Shown: positions 25,396 to 33,769, numbered from the stretch's first letter. The stretch is 64,000 nt of DNA from CAIQPV01 sp963719855 (GCA_963719855.1 CAVRDK010000004.1:1240001-1304000), one strand, 5' to 3'. Program-made: numbers and translations. The notes: generated by a model from the sequence alone, not told the origin.

Positions 25396-26303
25396 GTTTT
25401 TCTCTTGGCGCGCGGGTGAGCGGCATCGTAAATTTTGGCGAGGTACTGAAAGTCGAGATGAGTATAAACCTGTGTGGTGGAGATGCTGGCATGGCCGAGC
25501 ATTTCCTGCACTGCGCGCAAATCACCGCTGGATTGCAATACATGTGTGGCAAACGAGTGGCGCAGCAAATGCGGATGTACGCCGCTGGTGATGCCTTGTT
25601 TGATGCCCCACTCTTTCATGCGCAGTTGCACCGAACGCGCGCTGATGCGCCCGCCGTTGCGACTGATGAATAGCGCCTCGTTATCTTTAGCCAGCGTTGG
25701 ACGTACCGCCAGCCAGGTTTGCAGCGCCGCGATGGCATGGCTACCCATCGGCACAACGCGCGTCTTGCCGCCTTTTCCTTTCACGCGCACTTCACCTGCT
25801 TTTATGTGCTCTTGCATAGATTCAAGGTCAAGACTGACCAACTCAGCCAAGCGCAGGCCGGAAGAATAAAACAGTTCGAACATCGCCTTGTCGCGCACCG
25901 CCAGCGGTTCATCATTTGTGGGCAGTTCCACCATGCGCACCGCTTCGTCCGGCGACAGCGCATGCGGCAGGTTGCGCGCCGATTTCGGTGCGCGCAGTCC
26001 GATGCAGGGATTGCCTTTGCATTGGTGATCGCGCATCAGGTAGGCATAGAAGCTGCGCCATGCCGACAGCATGCGCGCCAGCGTTTTGCCGCCCAGACCT
26101 TGCCCATGCAGTTGCGCAACGTAGCGGCGGATGTGGTGGCTTTTCAGTTCGGCTAGCGGCGTGGTTCCGGCAAGCTCGAACAGACGTCGGATGTCGCGCG
26201 CGTAATTTTCGGCGGTAAGCGGCGAATAGTTCCGTTCATTGCGCAGGTGCGCGAGGAAGCCGTGCAGGGTGTCCTGATTGGAATGCGCGGCAGCCTCCGG
26301 CAT
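25392..26303 (-). CDS. xerC: Tyrosine recombinase XerC
   Basis: A protein of 303 residues. An N-terminal SAM-like core-binding domain (about 10-95) is followed by the catalytic domain with Arg in SSGLRLAELVSLD, Lys in VKGKGGKTR, HPHLLRHSFATHV, LGHASISTTQVYTHL and the nucleophilic Tyr in the last motif. XerC with XerD resolves chromosome dimers at dif. The dapF-DUF484-xerC order is the classical proteobacterial one and confirms the identity. It overlaps rlmI by 4 bp and follows the DUF484 gene with 1 bp between them. Confidence 0.95.
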   Translation of the reverse strand: MPEAAAHSNQDTLHGFLAHLRNERNYSPLTAENYARDIRRLFELAGTTPLAELKSHHIRRYVAQLHGQGLGGKTLARMLSAWRSFYAYLMRDHQCKGNPCIGLRAPKSARNLPHALSPDEAVRMVELPTNDEPLAVRDKAMFELFYSSGLRLAELVSLDLESMQEHIKAGEVRVKGKGGKTRVVPMGSHAIAALQTWLAVRPTLAKDNEALFISRNGGRISARSVQLRMKEWGIKQGITSGVHPHLLRHSFATHVLQSSGDLRAVQEMLGHASISTTQVYTHLDFQYLAKIYDAAHPRAKRKT

Positions 26304-26304
26304 A

Positions 26305-26925
26305 TTACAAACGCGGTTGCAGCGCGCTACTCACGGTTTCCGCAATGCGTTGCAGGAACACCGTGCCCATTTCGGGATAGAAGCGCTGTGCATCTTCGCT
26401 GGCGAGCACCAGCAAGCCGATGGATTGTTCGTTGGCACGCAAGGGCAGGTAGGCGAACGAGTGCAGGTGCGGCGCGGCCTCACCGAACCAATTCAGCGTT
26501 TCATGCACCGCATGATGGGTGCATACCGGTTGTTTATACTCATCGGCGAATGCCAGCACTTCGGCGCTGGGCGGCAGGCCTTTCCAGATATGCAGCGCGA
26601 CATGGGGCACGGCGAAAATATCGCGCAGGTTGTGCGCGACGACATCCTGCAATCCCATCAGGTCGTGAGCGCCGAACAATGCCATGGTGAACTGATGCAC
26701 CTTGTTTTGCAGGACATCGTTCTCTTGGGCGAATTCCAGCATTTCATGCAACTTTTTTTCCAGTCCCTTGTTCTTCTCGCGCAGGGTCAGCATCTGCCGC
26801 TCGGAGAGCGAGACGGTGCGCCCGCCATAGGGGTGGGGAATGGCGATTCCAGCCAGCATCTCGGCGTAGGTATCGAAAAATTGCGGGTTGTCTTGCAGAT
26901 ACTGTGCGACGTCTTCGTCTCTCAT
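26305..26925 (-). CDS. DUF484 family protein
   Basis: A protein of 206 residues. The start RDEDVAQYLQDNPQFFDTYAEMLAGI and the phrase IPHPYGGRTVSLSERQMLTLREKNKGLEKKL are the DUF484 signature. The helical linker leads into a GAF-like domain (about 80-200; LGLLVLASEDAQRFYPEMGTVFLQRIAE). The function is unknown, but the gene is constantly found between dapF and xerC. It is fully intact here. Confidence 0.92.
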   Translation of the reverse strand: MRDEDVAQYLQDNPQFFDTYAEMLAGIAIPHPYGGRTVSLSERQMLTLREKNKGLEKKLHEMLEFAQENDVLQNKVHQFTMALFGAHDLMGLQDVVAHNLRDIFAVPHVALHIWKGLPPSAEVLAFADEYKQPVCTHHAVHETLNWFGEAAPHLHSFAYLPLRANEQSIGLLVLASEDAQRFYPEMGTVFLQRIAETVSSALQPRL

Positions 26926-26947
26926 GTTGTGGCTTTCTTTGATAAGT

Positions 26948-27778
26948 TTATAAATCTATTTCGCCGGTAAATACGGTAATCGCCGGCCCTGTCATCAGTA
27001 CCGGTGCGCCGTCCCCTGCCCAAGTAATGTTCAGCACGCCGCCTTTGGTGGCAACCTGTACGTGATCATCCAGCAGGCCGCGCTTGATGCCCGCCACCAC
27101 TGCGGCGCATGCTCCGGTGCCGCAGGATAACGTTTCACCCGCACCGCGTTCATACACCCGCAGCCTGATGTGGCTGCGATCCAGTATTTGCATGAAGCCT
27201 GCATTCACCCGTTTGGGGAATTGCGGGTGGTGTTCGATCAGCGCACCCTGTGCGACGACCGGGGCGAGTTCGACATTCTCCACTACCTGCACCGCGTGCG
27301 GATTGCCCATGGAAACGGCAGTGATCTGTACCGTCTCGCCATTTACTTCAAGGGGCTGAACAATGGCGTCGCTATGGGTGTTGAACGGAATGCGCGCGGC
27401 CTCGAGAATCGGTGCCCCCATGTTCACCGTTACCCGGCCATCCTCTTCCAGACGCGGCGAGATCAGCCCGCTTTTGGTCTCAACCACGATTTCGCGTTTG
27501 TGCGTCAGCCCATGGTCATGTACAAAGCGCACGAAGCAGCGCGCACCGTTGCCGCATTGCTCCACCTCTCCGCCATCGGCGTTGAAGATACGGTAACGGA
27601 AATCCGCGTCGGGGAATTCGGTGGTTTCCACCATCAATATCTGGTCGCAACCTACGCCGAAATGACGGTCGGCCAGCAGGCGCAGTTGCTCCGGCGTAAG
27701 GTGGATGCGCTGACGCACGCCGTCGATCACAACGAAGTCGTTGCCCGCGCCGTGCATCTTGGTAAACTTTAAGATCAT
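26948..27778 (-). CDS. dapF: Diaminopimelate epimerase DapF
   Basis: A protein of 276 residues. The two catalytic cysteines lie in EQCGNGARCFVRF and ETLSCGTGACAAVV. The N-terminal MHGAGNDFVVIDG and VSMGNPHAVQVV also match. It interconverts LL- and meso-diaminopimelate for lysine and peptidoglycan synthesis. It lies 22 bp upstream of the DUF484 gene and 6 bp after tag in a reverse-strand operon. Confidence 0.96.
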   Translation of the reverse strand: MILKFTKMHGAGNDFVVIDGVRQRIHLTPEQLRLLADRHFGVGCDQILMVETTEFPDADFRYRIFNADGGEVEQCGNGARCFVRFVHDHGLTHKREIVVETKSGLISPRLEEDGRVTVNMGAPILEAARIPFNTHSDAIVQPLEVNGETVQITAVSMGNPHAVQVVENVELAPVVAQGALIEHHPQFPKRVNAGFMQILDRSHIRLRVYERGAGETLSCGTGACAAVVAGIKRGLLDDHVQVATKGGVLNITWAGDGAPVLMTGPAITVFTGEIDL

Positions 27779-27784
27779 TGCGTA

Positions 27785-28360
27785 TTAACTCTCTCTCTGG
27801 ACTTCAAAATATCTGAAGCAATCCACGGTGTGGTCATTCACCATCCCGGTCGCCTGCATGTGCGCATAGCAAATGGTGCTGCCGACAAACTTGAAGCCGC
27901 GCCGTTTCAGTTCCTTGCTCATCGCATCCGATTCCGGCGTGTGCGCAGGTATTTCGGCGAGGCTGCGCCAGCGGTTCTGTTTTTGCACGCCATCCACAAA
28001 GCGCCAGATGAAGGCATCGAAGCTGCCGAACTCCTCCTGCACAGCCAGAAATTTTTGCGCATTGCTCACGGCGGATAGCACCTTCAGCCGATTGCGCACG
28101 ATACCTGCATCCTGTAATAGCGATTCTATTTTACTCGCGTCATAGCGTGCAATGCGCTCGGCGTCAAAATTATCGAACGCGACGCGGTAATTGTTGCGCT
28201 TGCGCAAAATGGTAATCCAGCTCAGTCCCGCCTGTGCCCCCTCCAGGATCAGGAATTCGAACAGCGCGCGATCATCGTGCAGCGGCACTCCCCATTCCTC
28301 GTCGTGGTAGGCGCAATACAGAGGGTCTTTGCCCGTCCATGCGCAACGCTGCTTGTTCAT
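27785..28360 (-). CDS. tag: DNA-3-methyladenine glycosylase I
   Basis: A protein of 191 residues. RCAWTGKDPLYCAYHDEEWG, LILEGAQAGLSWITILRKR, GFKFVGSTICYAHMQATGMVNDH and the C-terminal cysteine/histidine pattern that binds zinc are typical of Tag. It removes 3-methyladenine in base-excision repair. ATG 28360 was preferred to an upstream frame reaching 28474 because the extra 38 residues are a shadow of the CoA-binding gene. The start overlaps that gene's stop by 4 bp. Confidence 0.93.
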   Translation of the reverse strand: MNKQRCAWTGKDPLYCAYHDEEWGVPLHDDRALFEFLILEGAQAGLSWITILRKRNNYRVAFDNFDAERIARYDASKIESLLQDAGIVRNRLKVLSAVSNAQKFLAVQEEFGSFDAFIWRFVDGVQKQNRWRSLAEIPAHTPESDAMSKELKRRGFKFVGSTICYAHMQATGMVNDHTVDCFRYFEVQRES

Positions 28361-28776
28361 GGCGTGCATAGCTGAGAGTAGTCGCGCCAGATGCAGCGAT
28401 CCATCACCACCATAATGCCCGCCGCCTGCGCCCGTTGCACGGCCTCCTCGTGAATCACGCCATCCTGCAGCCACAGGCGTTTTATTCCAAGTTTAATGCA
28501 GCTTTCCACGATAGCAGGCACATGCTCCGATGCGCGGAACACGTCCACTACATCTACCGTGAACGGGATGTTTTCCAAATCGGCATAAGCAGGTTCGCCC
28601 AGAACTTCCTGCACCAGCGGACGCACCGGCACGATGCGGTAGTCGTGGTCTTGCATGGCGCGCGCCACGCGAAAGCTTGGACGTTCCGGATTGGGTGACA
28701 AGCCTACTACCGCGATGGTGCGGATGCTGCGCAACATGTGGCAAATTTCGTCCGGGCTGGGGTTGGCGAAACTCAT
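28357..28776 (-). CDS. CoA-binding (Rossmann) domain protein, YccU-like
   Basis: A protein of 139 residues with a single CoA_binding domain: RTIAVVGLSPNPERPSFRVARAMQ, the YRIVPVRPLVQEVLGEPAYADLENIP segment and KRLWLQDGVIHEEAVQRAQAAGI. The physiological role is not established. It heads the operon that runs through tag and dapF to rlmI, and no clear promoter was identified in the 140 bp before the tRNA region. Confidence 0.85.
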   Translation of the reverse strand: MSFANPSPDEICHMLRSIRTIAVVGLSPNPERPSFRVARAMQDHDYRIVPVRPLVQEVLGEPAYADLENIPFTVDVVDVFRASEHVPAIVESCIKLGIKRLWLQDGVIHEEAVQRAQAAGIMVVMDRCIWRDYSQLCTP

Positions 28777-28820
28777 GGGGCAGGATATTCAAAAGTCATG
28801 GTGCGCACGATAGCATTTTT

Positions 28821-28865
28821 GCGGGATGGGCGACACATCATTGCCCATCCCGCGAACTTTTTTAG
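28821..28865 (+). terminator. Strong hairpin with T run (rho-independent terminator-like)
   Basis: A perfect 11-bp stem (GCGGGATGGGC, 28821-28831; GCCCATCCCGC, 28843-28853) is followed on the plus strand by GAACTTTTTTAG. This is a good terminator for plus-strand transcripts. No plus-strand gene lies upstream, so it may block antisense transcription into the tRNA or simply be a repeat. Its core resembles the hairpin at 20068-20089. Confidence 0.6.
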
Positions 28866-28915
28866 AAGCAGCGTGCGCGGGAGATGGGGCTGCGTTATAC
28901 TGTGAACCCTTCAAA

Positions 28916-28960
28916 GCGTCCGTAGCTCAGCTGGATAGAGTATTGGTTTCCGAAGCTTAA
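28916..28960 (+). pseudogene. Partial copy of tRNA-Arg (5' half)
   Basis: GCGTCCGTAGCTCAGCTGGA, continuing through the D arm and anticodon loop with TTTCCGAAGC, closely matches the first 45 bases of the intact tRNA at 29021. The sequence then departs completely: there is no T arm and no CCA end. The anticodon stem is already mispaired. A TATACT -10-like box lies about 15 bp upstream, so the remnant may sit under the original tRNA promoter. It is followed by a GGTCATT/AATGACC hairpin. Confidence 0.75.
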
Positions 28961-29020
28961 GGTCATTCGGGCAGTTTGAGGTAAAATGACCGTAAGTCCC
29001 AACCTAGATTTCTTCATAAA

Positions 29021-29097
29021 GCGCCCGTAGCTCATTTGGATAGAGTATCGGTTTCCGAAGCCGAGGGTGGTGGGTTCGAATCCCGCCGGGCGCACCA
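29021..29097 (+). tRNA. tRNA-Arg (anticodon CCG)
   Basis: The 77-nt cloverleaf is complete. The acceptor stem GCGCCCG pairs with CGGGCGC. The anticodon arm has a TTCCGAA loop giving anticodon CCG. The T arm GGTGGGTTCGAATCCCGCC is standard, and CCA is encoded. It reads CGG codons. The 3' end is a common attachment site for integrases, and an integrase gene lies 3.3 kb downstream beyond an IS66 element. Confidence 0.93.
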
Positions 29098-29229
29098 CAT
29101 AAGGCTTTCAGGCCATCCAGGTTTTTCACAGAGCAAATTTCCAGCTCAAATATTTTAGTTGACCAGCGTGATTTTCGCATCACATACTTGTTTGTGACCA
29201 ACACTCAAGGAAATTAAAGTAATTCTTCT

Positions 29230-29269
29230 GTGCCCATTCCGTGCCCAAAATGTGCCCAGCCTGTGCCCA
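29230..29269. repeat. Four GTGCCCA direct repeats with an 11-bp period
   Basis: GTGCCCA occurs at 29230, 29241, 29252 and 29263, exactly 11 bp apart and so on one face of the helix. The array lies between the tRNA-Arg and the IS66 element, where an integrative element's end is expected. It could hold arm-type integrase or excisionase sites; that role is inferred. Confidence 0.75.
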
Positions 29270-29364
29270 CTAAAACTTCATCGTAAACGAGCCATAATCA
29301 TCACTCTTGCAGCCTGACACAAATTTCCGCAAGCTTGGCGCATCTCAAACAAGATGGAGCGAGC

Positions 29365-29673
29365 ATGAAAGATCGAACGGAATTTTGGACAGCGCATGTA
29401 GCCGCCGTCAAACATGAAGCAATTTCAGTCAGCGCCTATGCGAGGCAACACGACCTTTCGATTGCCGCCTTGTATTATTGGCAGCGCAAGCTGAGGTCAA
29501 ATACTATTACGACTGAAGCTGGTCAAAGCAAATTTGTTGCACTACGCATTACAGATCAACTCCCATGTCTTTGCACTTTGGTGTTGCCGTCCGGTTTGCA
29601 TCTGGAAATGTCGGCGTTGCCTTCGCCGGAATGGTTATCTGCACTAAACCGTACTTTGCCGGGAGCGCACTAA
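29365..29673 (+). CDS. tnpA: IS66 accessory protein TnpA
   Basis: A protein of 102 residues of the IS3/IS66 OrfA type, with a basic N-terminal helix-turn-helix (SVSAYARQHDLSIAALYYWQRKL). It probably helps form the transposition complex. ATG 29365 follows ATGGAGCGAGC; an upstream open frame from 29335 starts with TTG and is less likely. It shares one base with the tnpB start (TAATG). Confidence 0.85.
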   Translation: MKDRTEFWTAHVAAVKHEAISVSAYARQHDLSIAALYYWQRKLRSNTITTEAGQSKFVALRITDQLPCLCTLVLPSGLHLEMSALPSPEWLSALNRTLPGAH

Positions 29674-30029
29674 TGCATCCCGGTTGCGCTATCGAACAAG
29701 TCTACCTGTGCTGCGATGCGATCGACTTCAGGAAAGCGATTAATGGGCTGAGCGTGATGGTCGAACAAGAACTGGGTTTGAATCCGTTTGGAAGTGCGTT
29801 GTATGTATTCGTCAATCGCTCACGGAATAAGATCAAGGTGTTGTACTGGCATCGCAATGGGTTTTGTCTGTGGCAAAAGCGCTTGGAAGAGGAGAAATTC
29901 CATTGGCCGAAACACACTGAGACGAACACGCAAACAATCACGCTCAGAGAATTCGAGTGGTTGCTTGAAGGCATTGATTTATGGAGAAATAAACCTCACA
30001 AAACGCTGAATTTCGCTTGCATTTCATAG
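29673..30029 (+). CDS. tnpB: IS66 accessory protein TnpB
   Basis: A protein of 118 residues with the IS66 Orf2 signature: QVYLCCDAIDFRKAINGLSV, LFVF-like SALYVFVNRSRNKIKVLYWHRNGFCLWQKRLE. It is required for transposition in characterised IS66 elements, but its biochemical role is unclear. ATG 29673 overlaps the tnpA stop, which fits translational coupling and excludes the longer upstream frame. Confidence 0.9.
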   Translation: MHPGCAIEQVYLCCDAIDFRKAINGLSVMVEQELGLNPFGSALYVFVNRSRNKIKVLYWHRNGFCLWQKRLEEEKFHWPKHTETNTQTITLREFEWLLEGIDLWRNKPHKTLNFACIS

Positions 30030-30050
30030 GGGAAATTGATAGCATTCCAC

Positions 30051-31736
30051 ATGCTTAAAACACATGAAAAACCTTCAGTTTTACCGCTGGATTATCGCTC
30101 CAGAGCCAACCTTCCCGAGTTCACTTTACCCGACGTTTTACCGACCGATTCGGCAGCACTGACAGCGCTGCTGATTGCCTGCGTCAATGCAAAGATCGCC
30201 TCTGATGAATGCCTCGCCCGTGCAGAGGTGGAGTACGAAACCCTCATCGCAAATGCGGCGAAAGAATACGAAACTCGCCTGCAGGAACTCTACGAACAAA
30301 TCGCTTTAGCGCGCCGCCGCATGTTTGGCCCGAGCTCGGAGAGTGTTGCGCAGTTTCACCTGTTCGATGAGGCCGAGGTGCTGGCTGCAACTTCAAGCGA
30401 TGAGCAAGATGTTGCGCCGTTGCCAGCACTGGCATCCGTGGTGGCTCAAAAGCCAGCGCGCGGCAAACGCAGCCCGTTGCCGCCAGAACTTGAACGGATA
30501 GAGATCGTTCACGACGTGCCGGAATCCGAACGTACTTGCGATTGCGGCACACCGATGGTGGTGATCAACCGCGTGATCAGCGAACAACTCGACATCGTTC
30601 CGATGCAAGTGCGCGTGCTGCAACATATCAGGCTGGTGTATGGATGCAAGGCCAGCGAACACGCGCCGGTAACTGCTGCGTTGCCGCCACAGCCTTTGCC
30701 CAAGAGTAATGCCAGCCCCGGTTTGCTGGCCATGTTGTTGACGACCAAGTATGTCGATGGCTTGCCGCTGGCCAGATTCGAGAAGGTGCTGGCCCGCCAC
30801 GATGTTACGGTGCCGCGCCAGACGCTGGCACGCTGGGTGATCGGCGCGAGTGGCACGCTGCAACCGCTGCACAACCTGATGCGGGATGTCTTGCTTGATG
30901 CGCCGTTCATCCATATGGATGAAACGGTGTTGCAGGTACTCAAGGAAAAGAATAAGAGTCCAACCTCCAACAGTTACATGTGGGTGCAGACGGGCGGGCC
31001 ACCTGGCAAGTCGGTGGTGATTTACGACTATGATCCGAGTCGTAGCGGAGAAGTGCCGGCGCGCCTGCTGCTGGGATATCAGGGTTATCTGATGACAGAT
31101 GGATATGAGGGTTACAACAAGCTTGCCAAGACAGAAGGTATCGAGCATCAGGTTTGCTGGTCGCATGCTCGCCGCAAGTTTGTGGAAGCCGTGAAAGTGC
31201 AACCGAAAGGCACGCACGGCCATGCCGACCAAGCTGTCGCCATGATTGGCAAGCTTTACGCGATTGAACGGGAGCACAAGGATTCGCCCATTGAGGCACG
31301 CTATGCCGCGCGCCAAGAGAAAAGCGTACCGGTGCTGGATGAGTTGCACGACTGGATGGAAAAGCTGTTGCCCATGGTTCCACCCAAAAGCGCACTGGGT
31401 AACGCGCTGTCGTATATGCGCGATTACTGGGGCAAACTGGTTCGCTACACGGAGCGGGGCGATCTGCCAATCGATAACAACCGTTGCGAGAATGCGATTC
31501 GCCCCTTTGTGGTTGGACGCAAGGCTTGGTTGTTCAGCGATACGCCAGCCGGCGCCAACGCGAGTGCGATTATCTACTCGCTGGTTGAAACTGCAAAGGC
31601 AAACGGCGTAGAGCCATACACATGGCTGCGCCATGTACTGGAACACCTGCCCGCTGCACAAACTGCGGATGAAATGGATAAGTTGTTGCCGTGGAATTTC
31701 CATGCGGCGACTTTAGCTGACATCACGCCTCGCTGA
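30051..31736 (+). CDS. tnpC: IS66-family transposase TnpC
   Basis: A protein of about 561 residues. It has an N-terminal leucine-zipper-like helix (about 45-95), a zinc-finger-like segment (RTCDCGTPMVV), and the DDE catalytic domain with FIHMDETVLQVL, YLMTDGYEGYNKL and the late Glu near NNRCENAIRPFVVGRKAWLF. The start is uncertain: a TTG at 30036 lies just after AGGGGAAA, while the ATG at 30051 has no close ribosome site. All catalytic motifs are intact. Confidence 0.92.
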   Translation: MLKTHEKPSVLPLDYRSRANLPEFTLPDVLPTDSAALTALLIACVNAKIASDECLARAEVEYETLIANAAKEYETRLQELYEQIALARRRMFGPSSESVAQFHLFDEAEVLAATSSDEQDVAPLPALASVVAQKPARGKRSPLPPELERIEIVHDVPESERTCDCGTPMVVINRVISEQLDIVPMQVRVLQHIRLVYGCKASEHAPVTAALPPQPLPKSNASPGLLAMLLTTKYVDGLPLARFEKVLARHDVTVPRQTLARWVIGASGTLQPLHNLMRDVLLDAPFIHMDETVLQVLKEKNKSPTSNSYMWVQTGGPPGKSVVIYDYDPSRSGEVPARLLLGYQGYLMTDGYEGYNKLAKTEGIEHQVCWSHARRKFVEAVKVQPKGTHGHADQAVAMIGKLYAIEREHKDSPIEARYAARQEKSVPVLDELHDWMEKLLPMVPPKSALGNALSYMRDYWGKLVRYTERGDLPIDNNRCENAIRPFVVGRKAWLFSDTPAGANASAIIYSLVETAKANGVEPYTWLRHVLEHLPAAQTADEMDKLLPWNFHAATLADITPR

Positions 31737-31830
31737 ATAGACTGCTCTTCCTGAATCGCTTACACTTCATCGATAACGCCCAATCAATCATTTTGAGTGT
31801 TGGTCACCGTGCCAACCTGATAAATCAACA

Positions 31831-32043
31831 TTAGCTCTCAATTGGCGGGACAAATTCAAATATATCGCCAACTGCACAGCCAAACAATGAGCAAAGTCGT
31901 TCTATTGTTTCCATATCTATTCGCGTAGCAGTTTCGTTATAGAGCAACGTGACAGTATTGCGATGCAAACCAGTTTCTCTGGCTACATCAACAATTTTCA
32001 TCTTTCGTTCCCCCATCATGCGTGACAGGTGGCATCGTATCAT
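31831..32043 (-). CDS. XRE-family helix-turn-helix regulator
   Basis: A protein of 70 residues formed by one Cro/CI-type HTH: MKIVDVARETGLHRNTVTLLYNET and then METIERLCSLFGCAVGDIFEFVP. This is the short YozG/HipB-like form. It is divergent from the small DNA-binding gene and integrase on the other side of a 148-bp AT-rich gap, the position of a repressor that controls an integrative element. Its likely operator lies in that gap, where no clear palindrome was resolved. Confidence 0.85.
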   Translation of the reverse strand: MIRCHLSRMMGERKMKIVDVARETGLHRNTVTLLYNETATRIDMETIERLCSLFGCAVGDIFEFVPPIES

Positions 32044-32191
32044 TTCATTCTCCAGAAACTAATTACATCCAGAATGCAAAATTTATCTTGCAAACGTCAC
32101 AAAGTTGTGTAAAATGTCATTCAGGATAACATTACGGCATTGATTAAGGCGTTTTGCATTCCTAAACAATTTTAATCCATGGAGATATATT

Positions 32192-32422
32192 ATGTCACTA
32201 ACATATTTAACAACTGATGAGCTTTCTGGGGTAATCAAATACGACAGCCGTACTATCCGTGAACGTCTTAAAGATAGTGTACTGCTAGAGGGGGTGCACT
32301 ACATCCGTCCTTTCGGGGGACGCAAAATTCTCTATATCTGGGAACACATTGAAAGGGACATGAGTGAATCTGTGGGTTCATTAGGCATCCCTATGGCAAA
32401 TGGAGGTGTTTGCCATGGGTAG
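32192..32422 (+). CDS. Small DNA-binding protein, probable excisionase/recombination directionality factor
   Basis: A protein of 76 residues. YLTTDELSGVIKYDSRTIRERLKDSVLLEGVHYIRPFGGRKILYIWEHI is a winged-helix pattern like small phage excisionase or AlpA-type proteins. The last 8 bp overlap the integrase gene. A ribosome site (CCATGGAGATATATT) precedes ATG 32192. The function is inferred from size, fold pattern and position. Confidence 0.7.
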   Translation: MSLTYLTTDELSGVIKYDSRTIRERLKDSVLLEGVHYIRPFGGRKILYIWEHIERDMSESVGSLGIPMANGGVCHG

Positions 32423-33725
32423 CATCAGAAAACGTGAAGACACAGGATTGTTATTTATCGACTTTCGATACAGAAACATTCGCTGCCGAGAACAAACAGC
32501 TCTTACCGATACAGATGTAAATCGCAGGAAAGTGCAAAAGGTTCTTGACCGAATCGAAGCAGAAATTGCATCAGGAACATTTGACTATCGTCGATTTTTC
32601 CCTGGAAGCAAGAACGCAGAAAAGTTCGACGAAGCGGCACCGCAGTTAGCTGCCAGCCAAACCACTCAAACTGTGGCTGGAGCAATAGCGCAAGGACTTG
32701 GCCAAGTGAATGCTGGTGTCGCTGGTACGCCATTGTTTCGGGATTTTGCAGAAACGTGGTACGCAGAGAAAGAAGTCGAGTGGAGACGATCTCACAAGAT
32801 AAACATCCGTGCCGATTTGGATGGGCGAATTATTCCACGGTGGGGTGATTGGGAGGTCGGCCGAATCACAAAACCGGACATACTTGGCTACCGTGCTGAG
32901 CTCGCCAAAGTACAGGCACGGGGCAAAACAACAATGCTGTCCAATCGTCGCATCAACAGAATAATTAATCAATTGAGGCAAGTTATCAATGAAGCCGCCG
33001 ACCGGTATGATTTTCGCACACCGTTCCAGAATATGAAACAACTTAAGGTGAAGCGTACGGATGTCGATCCGTTCACACTGGATGAAGTAAAGATGATTCT
33101 TGCAGCCATCCGCCCGGACTTTCGCAGCTACTACACCCTCAGATTTTTTACCGGCATGCGTACTGGTGAGGCCGATGGGCTTAAGTGGAAATATGTGGAC
33201 TTTGAACGACGGCTGATTCTAGTACGAGAAACAATCGTGCTGGGTGAAGATGAATATACCAAGAACGACAGTTCACAACGCGATATACAAATGTCGCAAG
33301 TAGTCTATGACGCACTCAAAGCGCAAGAGAAGGTATCTCTTGGAAAATGCGAATATGTTTTTTGCTCGCGAAACTTGAAACCGCTCGATAACAAAAACGT
33401 AACGAATCGTGTGTGGTTTCCGATACTGCGTCATCTGAACTTGACGAAACGTCGAGCCTATCAAACCCGTCATACCGCCGCCACTCTGTGGCTGGGTGCA
33501 GGCGAAAATCCCGAATGGATTGCCCGGCAAATGGGCCACACCACTACTGAAATGCTTTTCCGGGTGTACTCACGCTATGTACCCAATCTGACCCGCCAGG
33601 ACGGCAGTGCATTCGAGCGGCTGATGTTGCAAAGCGGTACAGCGAATCTAGCAGGCGCAGATACCCCCAAGGATAAAACAGCGACTGACCCAACCAAACC
33701 AGAACTGGAGACAGTAGGGCAGTAA
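32415..33725 (+). CDS. Tyrosine-type site-specific integrase with DUF3596 N-terminus
   Basis: A protein of 436 residues. The N-terminal arm-binding domain (GSIRKREDTGLLFIDFRYRN ... RIEAEIASGTFDYRRFFPGS) is DUF3596, then a core-binding domain (about 115-215). The catalytic domain carries RFFTGMRTGEADGLKW (Arg), the AYQTRHTAATLWL box, MGHTTTEMLFRVYSRYVPN and the Tyr nucleophile. ATG 32415 follows GGAGGTGTTTGCC, better than the in-frame ATG at 32400. It likely mobilises the surrounding island using the tRNA-Arg end. The catalytic residues look intact. Confidence 0.92.
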   Translation: MGSIRKREDTGLLFIDFRYRNIRCREQTALTDTDVNRRKVQKVLDRIEAEIASGTFDYRRFFPGSKNAEKFDEAAPQLAASQTTQTVAGAIAQGLGQVNAGVAGTPLFRDFAETWYAEKEVEWRRSHKINIRADLDGRIIPRWGDWEVGRITKPDILGYRAELAKVQARGKTTMLSNRRINRIINQLRQVINEAADRYDFRTPFQNMKQLKVKRTDVDPFTLDEVKMILAAIRPDFRSYYTLRFFTGMRTGEADGLKWKYVDFERRLILVRETIVLGEDEYTKNDSSQRDIQMSQVVYDALKAQEKVSLGKCEYVFCSRNLKPLDNKNVTNRVWFPILRHLNLTKRRAYQTRHTAATLWLGAGENPEWIARQMGHTTTEMLFRVYSRYVPNLTRQDGSAFERLMLQSGTANLAGADTPKDKTATDPTKPELETVGQ

Positions 33726-33769
33726 TAATCGGCATAGTCGAATTGTTATCAAAATTTATGGAGACAAAT

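Larger units (their letters stand above)
29283..31763 (+). mobile_element. Complete IS66-family insertion sequence, 2,481 bp, with 8-bp target duplication
   Basis: The ends begin GTAAACGAGCC on the left and, read inward from the right, GTAAGCGATTC. They share the GTAA-x-CGA tip typical of IS66. An exact 8-bp duplication, ACTTCATC, flanks the element at 29275-29282 and 31764-31771. Three intact genes, tnpA, tnpB and tnpC, lie inside. The perfect duplication and open frames suggest a recent and possibly active insertion. It separates the GTGCCCA array from the integrase module. Confidence 0.9.

Noticed and set aside
29098..29282. GTGCCCA array considered as a CRISPR-like array
   Set aside because: The units are 7 bp with 4-bp spacing and there are no cas genes; protein-binding sites are more likely.
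30393..31703. 436-codon open frame opposite IS66 tnpC
   Set aside because: It is a shadow of the clearly conserved transposase frame, and its composition (His/Arg/Gln-rich) is typical of antisense frames.
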